DNA of 64,000 nt, from positions 62,001 through 126,000 of the forward strand of contig NZ_BILW01000002.1 of NCBI RefSeq assembly GCF_004000765.1, read 5' to 3'. The notes below the pieces were generated by a model, which searched no databases, was not told where the DNA came from, and saw only the letters and a program-made list of their open reading frames with translations. This document shows, piece by piece, positions 54,792 to 63,893 of the stretch (its first letter is position 1; every line of letters starts with the position of its first letter). Source of the stretch: Paenibacillus chondroitinus NBRC 15376. Lineage in GTDB: Bacteria > Bacillota > Bacilli > Paenibacillales > NBRC-103111. The translations under genes were made by a program, and so were the position numbers.

Positions 54792-56345
54792 CTACGTCGT
54801 CAGCTTCTTATACTCGGATGGCGCGCAGCCGGCAATCTTTTTGAACACCTGCGAAAAGTACTGCGGATTATCGCCGAAGCCCAATTGTTCCGCTAATTCG
54901 AACATTTTGACGTCATCATTCAATTTGATCATCTCCATCGCTTTTCGGATTCTCACCGTGACAACGTAGTTAGAGAAGCGCTCGCCCGTCTCTTTTTTGA
55001 ACAATTTGCCCAAATAATCCGGGTTCATATACAGCATTTTGTGCGCTACCCAGTTGAGCGACAGCTCGGCGTTCGCGAGCTCCGCATTCACAATATCGAT
55101 CACCTTCTGAATGACCTGGGAATGCTTATTTCTGTTCTGTTCAAAAATGGCGTGCGTAATTTCTGAGGCGGTTTGCTTCAGCAGCTGGATGCTTGCCTGC
55201 AGTGTTTCCATCTGTGAGATATGGCCAATAAGGCCCATATACTGGTGCATTTGCGGTTCTGCACATAACCTTGTCATGGAAATAAAGCTTTGAATGACAT
55301 ACGATTTGGTCGTCTGAATATCCAATCGGGAGTTCACAAGAAGCTCTTGAAACGCTTCAATACTAGCTTCAGCTTCTTCCCAGTTTCCTGCGCGGATCGG
55401 AAATAGAATGCGATCTTCATCAAAAACAAATTGGGCTTGACTCGGCTGCGCAGATCCCAAAATGTCGCGCATCGTGATAAGGCCGCCTTCGCCTAGATAA
55501 AAACGGTGGCTCAAGCAATCTATCGCTTGCAGATACAGTTTTCTGGCTTCCCCGATTTCTCCGGACTCGCTTAGAGCAGCCGTGGTATCGATTTTGTAAT
55601 ACAACATGAAAATACGCCGGATTTCTTCAATTTGCTCCTGCAGTCGAGTCATATCATCTTGATCCTCGATCATAACCAATATTTGCTCCGCAATGGTAGA
55701 GCTCAGGAGCGGTTCATCGAGAATATCTTCGGCAATATTTTTTACGGCAAATAAATGCTCATATTCGAACTTGTCTTCCAGCCGGAATAACAACAATCGA
55801 ACTTTCCTTCCACTGACATGCAGTCCGAATAAATCCTGATAATATTCCCAATCGCGGCTGCCATACGATTTATTCGTCACGAATTCCTTCAAGAATTGCT
55901 CTTTGACATGCGGAAGCACTTTCTGCAAATTTGCTTTCATCGACTGAATGAAGCCTTCTTTGCTCTCCTCCTGTTTGTACTCGGCAGCAATTTCACTAAG
56001 CGCTTTCAAAATGCTGTTTTCGTTGCACGGCTTCAACAAGTAGTGTTTAACGCCATGCTGCATCGCAATTTGCGCATATTCGAATTCATCAAAACCCGAA
56101 AGCATGATAAAGCGCGTATGGGGATGAGTTTCCTTGACTTTGGCGACTAACTGCAAGCCGTCCATGCCAGGCATCCGGATGTCACTGATCACAATATCCG
56201 GCTCGTATTCACAGACAAAGGCGTAAGCTTCGATCCCGTTGCGGGCGGTTCCTATCAGCTCGGTATCGACCGATTGCCAATCCACGATGGATGAAATCCC
56301 TTCCAGAATCATCCGTTCATCATCAACCAATAACACTTTATACAT
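54792..56345 (-). CDS. yesN: YesN-type response regulator, AraC family
   Basis: The 517-aa protein has a receiver domain (VLLVDDERMILEGISSIVDW, phosphoacceptor Asp in EPDIVISDIRMPGMDGLQ), a long middle region, and a C-terminal AraC double HTH (MNPDYLGKLFKKETGERFSN and LAEQLGFGDNPQYFSQVFKK). It forms the pair with the YesM-type kinase 5 nt upstream and probably activates the sugar cluster. Confidence 0.9.
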   Translation of the reverse strand: MYKVLLVDDERMILEGISSIVDWQSVDTELIGTARNGIEAYAFVCEYEPDIVISDIRMPGMDGLQLVAKVKETHPHTRFIMLSGFDEFEYAQIAMQHGVKHYLLKPCNENSILKALSEIAAEYKQEESKEGFIQSMKANLQKVLPHVKEQFLKEFVTNKSYGSRDWEYYQDLFGLHVSGRKVRLLLFRLEDKFEYEHLFAVKNIAEDILDEPLLSSTIAEQILVMIEDQDDMTRLQEQIEEIRRIFMLYYKIDTTAALSESGEIGEARKLYLQAIDCLSHRFYLGEGGLITMRDILGSAQPSQAQFVFDEDRILFPIRAGNWEEAEASIEAFQELLVNSRLDIQTTKSYVIQSFISMTRLCAEPQMHQYMGLIGHISQMETLQASIQLLKQTASEITHAIFEQNRNKHSQVIQKVIDIVNAELANAELSLNWVAHKMLYMNPDYLGKLFKKETGERFSNYVVTVRIRKAMEMIKLNDDVKMFELAEQLGFGDNPQYFSQVFKKIAGCAPSEYKKLTT

Positions 56346-56350
56346 CGTTG

Positions 56351-58120
56351 TTACCCTCTTTTCGTCATCGGAATTCGAATGGTAATGCGTGCACCGCCAT
56401 CCGTGCGATTCTCTACTTGAATACCGAACTCTTCGCCAAACGTCAGCTTAATCCGTTCGTCAATATTTTTCAGGCCGATGCCTGTGCCTTTGGATTGGCG
56501 CTCCCCTGTCAGAATTTTTTCCAAATAAGCCTCATCAATCCCTGGGCCATTATCTTCAACGATTAGAAAGACAGCATCGCCTTCCTCCCGCCCCCAAATG
56601 TGGATGATGCAAGGTTCCAGCATAACCTCGACCGCATACTTAATCGCATTTTCGAGCAAAGGCTGCAGCGTCAGCTTCGGAATGCAATGAGCTCGCAAAG
56701 CTGCCGGAACGTCGAGCCGGAAATCCAACCGCTCCTCGAAACGCACCTTTTGAATCGTAATATAATGCTGCACAAGCTTCAGCTCGTCTTCAATCGGGAT
56801 CATATCCTGCTTCAAACTAATCGATGAACGGAGCAGATAACCCAGTGATTCCACCATTTGCGAAACTTGCTGCTGCCCATTCATCTTGGAAATCCAGTTG
56901 ATCGACTCCAATGTGTTATACAGAAAATGCGGATTGATCTGCGCTTGTAAGGAGCGAAACTCCGTTTCTTTGATAATCAGCTGCTTCGTGTAGTTCTCTT
57001 TGATCAATTCCTGTATGCGCACAATCATCATACGGTACGTCCGCTGAAGCAGTCCCACTTCATCCATCTGCTGCGAAATCGGTGCAATGGGCGGAAGCTC
57101 CGAATTTTCCAGATCGCCAATCTGCAGCCCCCGCATATTGCTTATTAAGCCTTCAATGGGACGAGTAACGCTTCGCGCAACCGCCATACCGAATCCAACC
57201 AGCAGAAAAAATGAAATAAGGAATGCGGCGATCATCCAATTTTTCATCAATGTCAGATTATAAAAAATCGTTTGAAAAGGCAGCGTGTTGTAATAGGTCC
57301 AACCCAAATAATCGGAATGAATATGCGACACGAAATATTTCTCGCCATCTTGTTCAATTATGCGAAATCCCCTCACAGATGCTCCTACCGGACTGTTTTC
57401 ACTAATCAATGACTTCATGCTCACAGACCTCGGGTACACTAAAGTCCCCTTGGAGACAATAATGAGCTCGCCGTCGCGGGTCACAGCTTCTCTCGCATAT
57501 TGATTCACCATCTTGTCCAAATTGACATGCAGCACCAGGCTGCCAAGCTTCTTCAGCTCCAAATTGTCGGAGGATCGGATTTGCCTCGTTGCAATAAGGC
57601 TGTAATCCTGCTCATCCGGATTTACCCAGCCTAAGCTGCCCGCTCCGCGATCCGAAGTTTCTTGGATCAGAGCTTTCCGCTCAGGAGAAAGCGTTGTCAA
57701 ATTTCCGCTGGAGTAGCTGTTTCCCATCACGTCGGTAATATCCGCGGCTGAAATATACGTCTCCGAGTTGATATACTGGACCAAGCGGTCTACGAGCTTG
57801 GCGCGGGATTGGATGCGGATATAATCCGATTCATTCGAATTCATCACAATCAAGTGCTGCTGAATTTGTTCATCCGACATGATGCTGAACGTCAGCCGTT
57901 CCACTTTGTTCAGTTCATTTTCAATCAATGTGGAGGAAAGATTCAGAACTTGGGACGATTTCTCGTAAATCTGCTGATCATACATCGAAAAGGCGATCTG
58001 TAAACCTACCAGCGAAATGCTGGAGCTTACAGCCATTGTAATCGTAATAAGCAGAAACAGCTTCGCTTTAATCCGCATATTCCGAATTTCATCGAACCAG
58101 AGGCGGAAGCCTGTTTTCAT
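56351..58120 (-). CDS. yesM: YesM-type sensor histidine kinase
   Basis: The 589-aa protein has an N-terminal membrane helix (LFLLITITMAVSSSISLVGL), an extracellular dCache-like region, a second helix (MIAAFLISFFLLVGFGMAVA), a HAMP region, the phosphoacceptor His in LQAQINPHFLYNTLESINW and the ATPase motif LLENAIKYAVE...VEDNGPGID. ATG 58120 is chosen over a longer frame with no RBS. It senses an extracellular signal, probably pectin-derived. Confidence 0.9.
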   Translation of the reverse strand: MKTGFRLWFDEIRNMRIKAKLFLLITITMAVSSSISLVGLQIAFSMYDQQIYEKSSQVLNLSSTLIENELNKVERLTFSIMSDEQIQQHLIVMNSNESDYIRIQSRAKLVDRLVQYINSETYISAADITDVMGNSYSSGNLTTLSPERKALIQETSDRGAGSLGWVNPDEQDYSLIATRQIRSSDNLELKKLGSLVLHVNLDKMVNQYAREAVTRDGELIIVSKGTLVYPRSVSMKSLISENSPVGASVRGFRIIEQDGEKYFVSHIHSDYLGWTYYNTLPFQTIFYNLTLMKNWMIAAFLISFFLLVGFGMAVARSVTRPIEGLISNMRGLQIGDLENSELPPIAPISQQMDEVGLLQRTYRMMIVRIQELIKENYTKQLIIKETEFRSLQAQINPHFLYNTLESINWISKMNGQQQVSQMVESLGYLLRSSISLKQDMIPIEDELKLVQHYITIQKVRFEERLDFRLDVPAALRAHCIPKLTLQPLLENAIKYAVEVMLEPCIIHIWGREEGDAVFLIVEDNGPGIDEAYLEKILTGERQSKGTGIGLKNIDERIKLTFGEEFGIQVENRTDGGARITIRIPMTKRG

Positions 58121-58204
58121 GTAAAGTTCACCACTTTTCTTTCTGTGTAAGGTCTTGTAGCACTGATTCTTCGCGGTGGAGGGCGCCATTCCCTTTAACT
58201 TCAT

Positions 58205-58242
58205 AAAAAAAGGATGCTGGAATTAACTCCCAACACCCCATT
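58205..58242 (-). terminator. Intrinsic terminator after the GH42 gene
   Basis: GGGGTGTTGG pairs with CCAGCATCC on the minus strand and is followed by T7, starting 10 nt past the stop. Confidence 0.65.
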
Positions 58243-58249
58243 TATCGAC

Positions 58250-60343
58250 CTAAGACCTGCTTCGTTTCAGAACTCGCACCCCGTAAGGTTGAAGTACTAT
58301 GCTTGGATTGACGGTACCTGACCCCGCTGTCCCCTCCGAAATTAGCATATCGGAATAGGATTGTTCATCGAGCAAAACCGTCTGATCTTGGTCGCTGAAA
58401 TTCATCAGGAAAATGAAATCATGCACCCCGTCCGTGCGGATTTGTACTGTAACTTGATGAGGCAATTCCGTTTGTAATGCCGGTTTGATTTTGGCCTCTT
58501 TTATAATCTGCTTATAGAAGCTGTTCTGGAATGACTGCTCCGCACGAGCTGCCATATAGTAAGCTTTTCCTTGACCAAACTGATTAACGGTCAGGGCTGG
58601 TCTGCCCGCATAGAAATCTTCACCATAGACGGCAAGGGCCTGAGCCCCTTCCAAGTGGATCAGCTCGCACAGCTCACGAACCTTAAAAGCCCCTGTTAGT
58701 TCAAGCGGGTTCCCCTCGGTGCAGATGATTTGATTTTCATCCTGATCGTAAAGCCCGTCAATCTCTTCCGACCAAATGCCAAGCGTTTGACGAAGCGGCC
58801 CTGGGAATCCGCCAAGGAAACATAGATCGTTCCCATCGACAACGCCCGACCAGTAGGTAGCTACGAAAGTGCCTCCACCAGCAACGAATTGTTCAATCCG
58901 CTCTCCGACCCCTGGACGAACCATATAAAGCATTGGAGCGACAACGAGCTTGTATTTGCTAAAATCGCCAGTCATATCAATGACGTCAACCGGAACGCCC
59001 TGATCCCAAAAAGCTTGATAATGGCTTAGAACCGTCTGCTCATAGTTGATTCCCATATTGCGTGGACCTTGCGAATCTTTCACGGCCCAACGGTTCTCCC
59101 AGTCGAAAATGACGGCTGTTTCCGCCGGCACTGTCGTACCCAAAATTTCCGTCAGCTGCTCAAGATGACCGCCCAGCTCTGCAACATCACGGAATACGCG
59201 CGTGTGCTCATGACCGACATGATCGACTACTGCGCCATGCAGCTTTTCGCTGGAGCCACGGCTTTTGCGCCACTGGAAATACTGCACAGAATCCGAGCCG
59301 TGAGCGACAGCCTGCAAAGAGGACAGCAGGTGCATACCCGGCCGCTTAAGCTTGGAAACGGGCTGCCAATTCGTTGTGCTCGGCGTGCTCTCCATCAGCA
59401 GAAACGGTTGTCCACCACGCAGGGAGCGAAACATGTCATGATTGAGCGAGAACCAAGCGGCCAAGCTGCTTTGATCCTTGGCATGATGCCACGTTGGATA
59501 AGCATCCCATGAAATCACGTCCAACACATCTGTGAACTTCCAGTAATTCAATCCTTCGTAAGCGTCCATGAGGTTAGCTGTCACAGGAAGTTCTGCGTTG
59601 ATGGCTTTCAGTGGAGCGATCTCGTGACGGCAGAAGTCAACCGTCTGGTCTGTCACGAAGCGTTTCCAATCGAGATTCATGGCATGCACAAGTTTCTCGC
59701 CGTGTGGTGCCGGGGATTCGATTTGCGACCAGCTTGTATACGTGTGGCTCCAGAAGCTTGTCCACCATGCCTGGTTCAGCGCTTCAAGTGTTCCGTATTT
59801 GCTTTGCAGCCATCCGCGAAATGCTTCTTGGCAATAATCACAATGACAATCATCGCTATATTCATTGGAGATATGCCAACCTACAACGGCTGGATGCTGA
59901 GAATAGCGTTCAGCCAATCTTCGATTCATCTCCGTTACTTTCTCACGATAAACAGGGGAGGTGTAGCAATGGTTATGGCGTGCACCAAAAAGATTGCGCA
60001 CACGATTGGCGCCAACGCGCAGCACTTCCGGATATTGCTCCGCCATCCATGCCGGTCTTGCCCCGCTTGGGGTAGCCAACCAGGCGTAGATGCCATTCTC
60101 GGCAAACGTATTCAGCACGCGGTCCAACCATTCGAAGGTAAACACCCCTTCTTCCGGTTCAAGAGCAGTCCAACCAAAAATGCCGACAGCCATGACATTG
60201 CATTTGGCAAGCTTCATTAAACGAATATCTTCTTCAAGCACCTGCGGATCATGCTGCCATTGATCGGGATTATAATCGGCGCCATGCATGAAAACAGGAA
60301 GCTTAGGACTAACAGGCGGAAATTTGTATGGCAAGCTGTTCAC
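58250..60343 (-). CDS. Beta-galactosidase, GH42
   Basis: The 697-aa protein has the GH42 barrel: GVDYNPDQW-like start, acid/base Glu in VGWHISNEYSDDCHCDYCQ (with the zinc-binding Cys residues), nucleophile Glu in PFLLMESTPSTTNWQPVSK, then trimerisation and beta-sandwich domains. It removes terminal beta-galactose, plausibly from galactan side chains of pectin taken up by the adjacent transporter. It lies upstream of the two-component pair on the same strand. Confidence 0.95.
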   Translation of the reverse strand: MNSLPYKFPPVSPKLPVFMHGADYNPDQWQHDPQVLEEDIRLMKLAKCNVMAVGIFGWTALEPEEGVFTFEWLDRVLNTFAENGIYAWLATPSGARPAWMAEQYPEVLRVGANRVRNLFGARHNHCYTSPVYREKVTEMNRRLAERYSQHPAVVGWHISNEYSDDCHCDYCQEAFRGWLQSKYGTLEALNQAWWTSFWSHTYTSWSQIESPAPHGEKLVHAMNLDWKRFVTDQTVDFCRHEIAPLKAINAELPVTANLMDAYEGLNYWKFTDVLDVISWDAYPTWHHAKDQSSLAAWFSLNHDMFRSLRGGQPFLLMESTPSTTNWQPVSKLKRPGMHLLSSLQAVAHGSDSVQYFQWRKSRGSSEKLHGAVVDHVGHEHTRVFRDVAELGGHLEQLTEILGTTVPAETAVIFDWENRWAVKDSQGPRNMGINYEQTVLSHYQAFWDQGVPVDVIDMTGDFSKYKLVVAPMLYMVRPGVGERIEQFVAGGGTFVATYWSGVVDGNDLCFLGGFPGPLRQTLGIWSEEIDGLYDQDENQIICTEGNPLELTGAFKVRELCELIHLEGAQALAVYGEDFYAGRPALTVNQFGQGKAYYMAARAEQSFQNSFYKQIIKEAKIKPALQTELPHQVTVQIRTDGVHDFIFLMNFSDQDQTVLLDEQSYSDMLISEGTAGSGTVNPSIVLQPYGVRVLKRSRS

Positions 60344-60433
60344 CTCTTGGATATTAGTGGCGTTGATCGAATTGTCAATTTCATACCATAAGTATCCATG
60401 ACATCGCTTACTAGTGCAACCTCATTTTTCATT

Positions 60434-60471
60434 TAAAAAAACCGAAGCATGGTTGAGCCATGCCCCGGCTT
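60434..60471 (-). terminator. Intrinsic terminator after the DinB gene
   Basis: CCGGGGCATGG pairs with CCATGCTTCGG and is followed by T7 on the minus strand, about 12 nt after the stop. Confidence 0.75.
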
Positions 60472-60484
60472 ATGTTGTTTATGC

Positions 60485-60961
60485 TTACATGCTTTTACTT
60501 TGGATTACCTTGAGTAAACAATCACAGGTTGCTAGATGCATCCCTTCGTGAACGACTCCGAAATTGAGCAACTCTCCTACTTTATAAAATGTGAGCGGTC
60601 CAAATGGCAATGGATTTTCGAATGTAGCCTCGAGGCTCTCTGGGGATAACTCGCTTATTTGGTTTAGCTGGGCGGATAACTGTACGATGAGTTCTTCTTT
60701 TGATGGTGGAAGGTGGGTCCAGCCTGCCGGCGATGTCCCGGAATTGAAGAATGTGGCATAGCTTTCGGGAATGATCGAATCCTTCGCAAACCCGATCTTC
60801 ATATAAGCGTCCATCCAATAAATCATGTGTCCAACGTTCCAGCGAATCGTGTTATTGTAGGAATCTGCTTGAATATCAAATAGTTCCTCCGGGATGCCCT
60901 GTACCTTGTGAAGTACCACTTGACGTACTGTTTTTGCCGTGCTGATAATGGTTTCTGACAT
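60485..60961 (-). CDS. DinB family protein
   Basis: The 158-aa protein is a four-helix bundle with conserved His in TIRWNVGHMIYWMDAYM and GVVHEGMHLATCDCL, the DinB/YfiT metal site. Enzymes of this family include thiol-dependent transferases; the substrate is unknown. ATG 60961 has AAAGGAGG upstream. It is related to the second DinB protein at 63420. Confidence 0.88.
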   Translation of the reverse strand: MSETIISTAKTVRQVVLHKVQGIPEELFDIQADSYNNTIRWNVGHMIYWMDAYMKIGFAKDSIIPESYATFFNSGTSPAGWTHLPPSKEELIVQLSAQLNQISELSPESLEATFENPLPFGPLTFYKVGELLNFGVVHEGMHLATCDCLLKVIQSKSM

Positions 60962-61117
60962 TTGATTTCCTCCTTTTGGGTGAGAAGCATTTGGTATGCT
61001 TTTAGTATAGATTTCACGGGAGGTACCATCAATGCAGTGCAAATTACCGAAACGTTAAGTCTAAGTTAATGATCATGCATTGACAGAGATATAAGATGAC
61101 GCAACAATAAGGATTAG

Positions 61118-61152
61118 AAATGCCTTCCATAAAAGATTGAAAATGCCTTCCA
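61118..61152. promoter_or_regulatory. Direct repeat in the dinB-lysR intergenic region
   Basis: The element AAATGCCTTCCA is repeated at 61118-61129 and 61141-61152, 23 bases apart (two helical turns). It lies between the divergent genes for DinB and the LysR-type regulator, so it is a candidate operator. Confidence 0.45.
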
Positions 61153-61186
61153 ACTTCAGCGATGTTTTTGAAAGCGAGTGTGAGCT

Positions 61187-62089
61187 ATGGAGTTAAAGCA
61201 GCTGCAGTATTTTATGGCGATTTGTGAGGAGCGTCATTTCACGAGAGCCGCCGATAAAATGGGAGTGAGCGCTCCCAATATCAGCCAACAGATCAGAAGA
61301 TTGGAGGAAGAATTAGGCGTTCTCCTTTTCGATCGCATAGGCAAAACAATCGTCCTCACAGAAGCAGGAGCCATTCTGCAAGAACATGGTGCTGCTGTGT
61401 TCGGGCATCTGAAGCAAGCGAACGATGCCATTGCCGATCTGAAGCAAATGCAAGGCGGATCGTTATCGATCGGTGTTTTGCCCGGTGATGCGGATCTCAT
61501 GTTTAACGCCTTGCTGCTGAGTTTCCATCAAACCTATCCCACCATTATACTCTCTTTGATGGAAACCACGAGAGTCACGGAACAAGTACTGGACCGAAGC
61601 ATCGATGTTGGCGTCACAATCGGACCTGTCAGCGATGAAAGGCTCACCGCTATCCCTCTATTCCATGAAGAATTTTCACTGGCTGTAAGTAGGAATGATC
61701 CCCTTGCTACTGAGGATTTCATCCCACTAAGCCGGCTGAATAACTTAAAAATGGTCATGTTTCCTCCCGAACATCAATGCCGTAAGCTGATTGACCGCTT
61801 CTGCATGGAGAAAGGGTTTACACTGCAGCCGCATATGGTGACTACAACATTATCCTCCCTCCTCCAAATGGTGCAGAGCGGAGTTGGCGCCTGTGTGCTG
61901 CCACGCCTGCTGCTCGATACCCTTCCAAACAAAGAGATAAAAGTGGTTAGCCTGAGGCAGCCTACACCTTCCCAGGACATTTGTCTCGTCTACCGCAGTG
62001 ACAGGTATGTCGGATATGCGATGCGTACTTTTATTAAAACGCTTAGAGCCTACGTCGATGATGTCATCCAACAAGCGAAATCTTCGTAG
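61187..62089 (+). CDS. LysR-type transcriptional regulator
   Basis: The 300-aa protein has the winged HTH at residues 1-60 (LKQLQYFMAICEERHFTRAA then GVSAPNISQQIRRLEEELGV) and a periplasmic-binding-like effector domain (IGVLPGDADLMFNAL). It is divergent from the dinB gene 144 nt away and may control it. Effector unknown. Confidence 0.92.
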   Translation: MELKQLQYFMAICEERHFTRAADKMGVSAPNISQQIRRLEEELGVLLFDRIGKTIVLTEAGAILQEHGAAVFGHLKQANDAIADLKQMQGGSLSIGVLPGDADLMFNALLLSFHQTYPTIILSLMETTRVTEQVLDRSIDVGVTIGPVSDERLTAIPLFHEEFSLAVSRNDPLATEDFIPLSRLNNLKMVMFPPEHQCRKLIDRFCMEKGFTLQPHMVTTTLSSLLQMVQSGVGACVLPRLLLDTLPNKEIKVVSLRQPTPSQDICLVYRSDRYVGYAMRTFIKTLRAYVDDVIQQAKSS

Positions 62090-62168
62090 GGGGATAAGGG
62101 AAGACGCCTGCTGCATAGGTGAGTACGCGGTCCTCCACCGGCTTGCCTCTTGCGAGCAGAAGCTGTCG

Positions 62169-62305
62169 GCTAACGGACTGAGTGGACTCTAATCGCCGCT
62201 TTTGGGAGGGTTTTAGCTTCTAACGGACTCCAGTGCCGCTATTGGCCGTGAATTTGCCTAAAACAACGACAAAATCCAAAGATAACGCCGCCTCAGTCCG
62301 TTAGC
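62169..62305. repeat. Palindrome-ended intergenic repeat
   Basis: GCTAACGGACTGAG (62169-62182) is the exact reverse complement of 62292-62305, a perfect 14-bp inverted repeat with further TAACGGACT and ATAACG units inside. It fits a dispersed palindromic extragenic repeat. Nothing coding was seen in 62090-62352. Confidence 0.6.
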
Positions 62306-62352
62306 ACCTCAAATTCAGCCGAATTCGGCAGAATAACGGCAGCTGAGTCCAT

Positions 62353-62400
62353 AAAAAATGGCTATCCCTCCGTCATTCTCATGACTTCTGGAACAGCCTG
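62353..62400 (-). terminator. Intrinsic terminator after the mutarotase gene
   Basis: Nested stems GGCTGTTCC/GGATAGCC and GTCAT/AATGAC on the minus strand, followed by T6. Confidence 0.6.
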
Positions 62401-62415
62401 TTCGTAATTTATGTA

Positions 62416-62742
62416 CTATGCCAAATAAAAAACTTCGCGCATCGGTTGAATCGGTACGGCTTCACGGAAGTCGAAGGAGCCAACGACCATTTTGCTCGTA
62501 ATTGCATTCCATCGATTGCAAGCCTCACTCTCAGCCAAGTAAGCAAAAGCGGTTTCCAAATCATCGCATAAAAAGCAATAAAAGAATTGATTGCCATTTT
62601 GGAAGATGGAGTAATCCCTGATTCCTGCTTTGCTGTGTTCTTCCATAATTTCTGGCCAAGGCGCCAAATGCATTCGGACGTATTCCTCCAGATCTTCCTC
62701 CCGAATCGTCCATGTCCATGCGAACTTCCCGCTAGTGGTCAT
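62416..62742 (-). CDS. L-rhamnose mutarotase-like protein
   Basis: A 108-aa ferredoxin-like protein with EEYVRMHLAPWPEIMEEHSK (His near residue 25) and the following KAGIRDYSIFQNGNQFFYCF, which matches RhaM/YiiL. Such enzymes interconvert the anomers of L-rhamnose. A link with the rhamnogalacturonan cluster 2 kb away is possible, but it is not in that operon. Confidence 0.8.
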   Translation of the reverse strand: MTTSGKFAWTWTIREEDLEEYVRMHLAPWPEIMEEHSKAGIRDYSIFQNGNQFFYCFLCDDLETAFAYLAESEACNRWNAITSKMVVGSFDFREAVPIQPMREVFYLA

Positions 62743-62841
62743 GCGTTACACCCTCTCCCCATTTATTGGATAACCGATTACTTTTACTTTACCGCGCTAA
62801 GTCTGTCCCGTCAATGCTCATCCCCCTCAAAATAAAAATAA

Positions 62842-62872
62842 ACAAAAAAAAAGAAGTCACAAGGACTTCCGT
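62842..62872 (-). terminator. Intrinsic terminator behind the MFS relic
   Basis: GAAGTC/GACTTC stem (62853-62869) followed on the minus strand by T9, just past the last codon of the decayed transporter. Confidence 0.6.
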
Positions 62873-62882
62873 TTTTTCGCTT

Positions 62883-63321
62883 TTACATTTGTTTGAGACT
62901 ACGAGATGCATATACAAACCAAACAAAAGAAGCAAAACAAAGCAGAGCAATAAACCCATATCCGCCAAATACATCATAGCACGCTCTCTCCCACATAGTT
63001 CATTGAAGCACCCGTGACCATACCGGAAAGCATAACCAGCGAGACATTGGGATTTTTTCTAAAAAAACGCAACGATGCCGCGACATACGTTTTAAAAGGG
63101 ATAGCTTTCTCAGCATCCGTGCCATCCGCACATTTCTGCGGCTCAATCAGCAGGAACTCCAGCATTAGGGCAATACCCGAACTGAGAAGCGATAGCCAGT
63201 AGTTCAGCTCAAGACCGAATTTACCAGCGAGCAGGCTCCCGCAAAGCTGTTTGCCGAACGATCCTCTCCGAAATCTGATTGGGTAGATGAACTCAACCGG
63301 ATGGGAGGTGCTCGTGAACAA
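62883..63321 (-). pseudogene. MFS transporter, decayed
   Basis: Membrane helices in two frames carry parts of a major facilitator: LELNYWLSLLSSGIALMLEF and SLVMLSGMVTGASMNYVGE in one, then FGGYGFIALLCFASFVWFVY with the ending ASRSLKQM in another after a frameshift near 62975. A fragment LLRRNVSLF just above 63321 resembles the usual MFS N-terminus. Most of the ~400-aa protein is missing, so it is a deletion-plus-frameshift remnant. Confidence 0.65.
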
Positions 63322-63419
63322 CGAAACGTTACGTCTTAACAGGGAGGCCTTGCGAACTTGTTGAACCTCATCACTTGAGGATCTCCTCCATTCGTCAAAA
63401 TCTCATTTCGTTGAATAAT

Positions 63420-63893
63420 TTATTGGGATAATAATACCTTGTAAATTTTAATAACACTAAAATGCATGCCTTCATGATATAAATTAAAGCTGAGGAACTG
63501 CTCTAAGGATTCGAGTTTCATTCCTGCCGAAGTTGTATAAGGCGTCACGTTGTCTTGCAGCCGGTCACCCAGTTCACCGCTAATTCTCTCAATCTGATTT
63601 TTAAGCAGAAATTTCAACTCTGAGAGAGTAGGAACGACAATGTCCGATGGCGTAGTTAAAGGAGATGTCTTGTATTCAAATTGCTCCTTGAACCCCTGTG
63701 GTATTTGAACAGGCAGCTCCATGTATTGAAAAGCATACCTTTCCATGACGACATAAATGTGTCCCAACTGCCAACGGATTGAATTGCGGAATCCATTCGG
63801 AATCTGGTCCGCCGTCTCTTCCGAAATCCCTTCAACCGCTTGAAGAACTTGATTTCTAACGAATGCCAACTGCCTGAATAAGAAATGTTCCAA
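63420..63893 (-). CDS. DinB family protein
   Basis: A 157-aa four-helix protein with SIRWQLGHIYVVMERYAFQY and SFNLYHEGMHFSVIKIYK, the DinB His sites. I use TTG 63893 because AAAGGAG is 8 nt upstream; a GTG at 63902 overlaps that site. It shares the fold with the DinB gene 2.5 kb away; both flank the LysR gene, hinting at a shared stress or thiol role. Confidence 0.85.
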   Translation of the reverse strand: MEHFLFRQLAFVRNQVLQAVEGISEETADQIPNGFRNSIRWQLGHIYVVMERYAFQYMELPVQIPQGFKEQFEYKTSPLTTPSDIVVPTLSELKFLLKNQIERISGELGDRLQDNVTPYTTSAGMKLESLEQFLSFNLYHEGMHFSVIKIYKVLLSQ

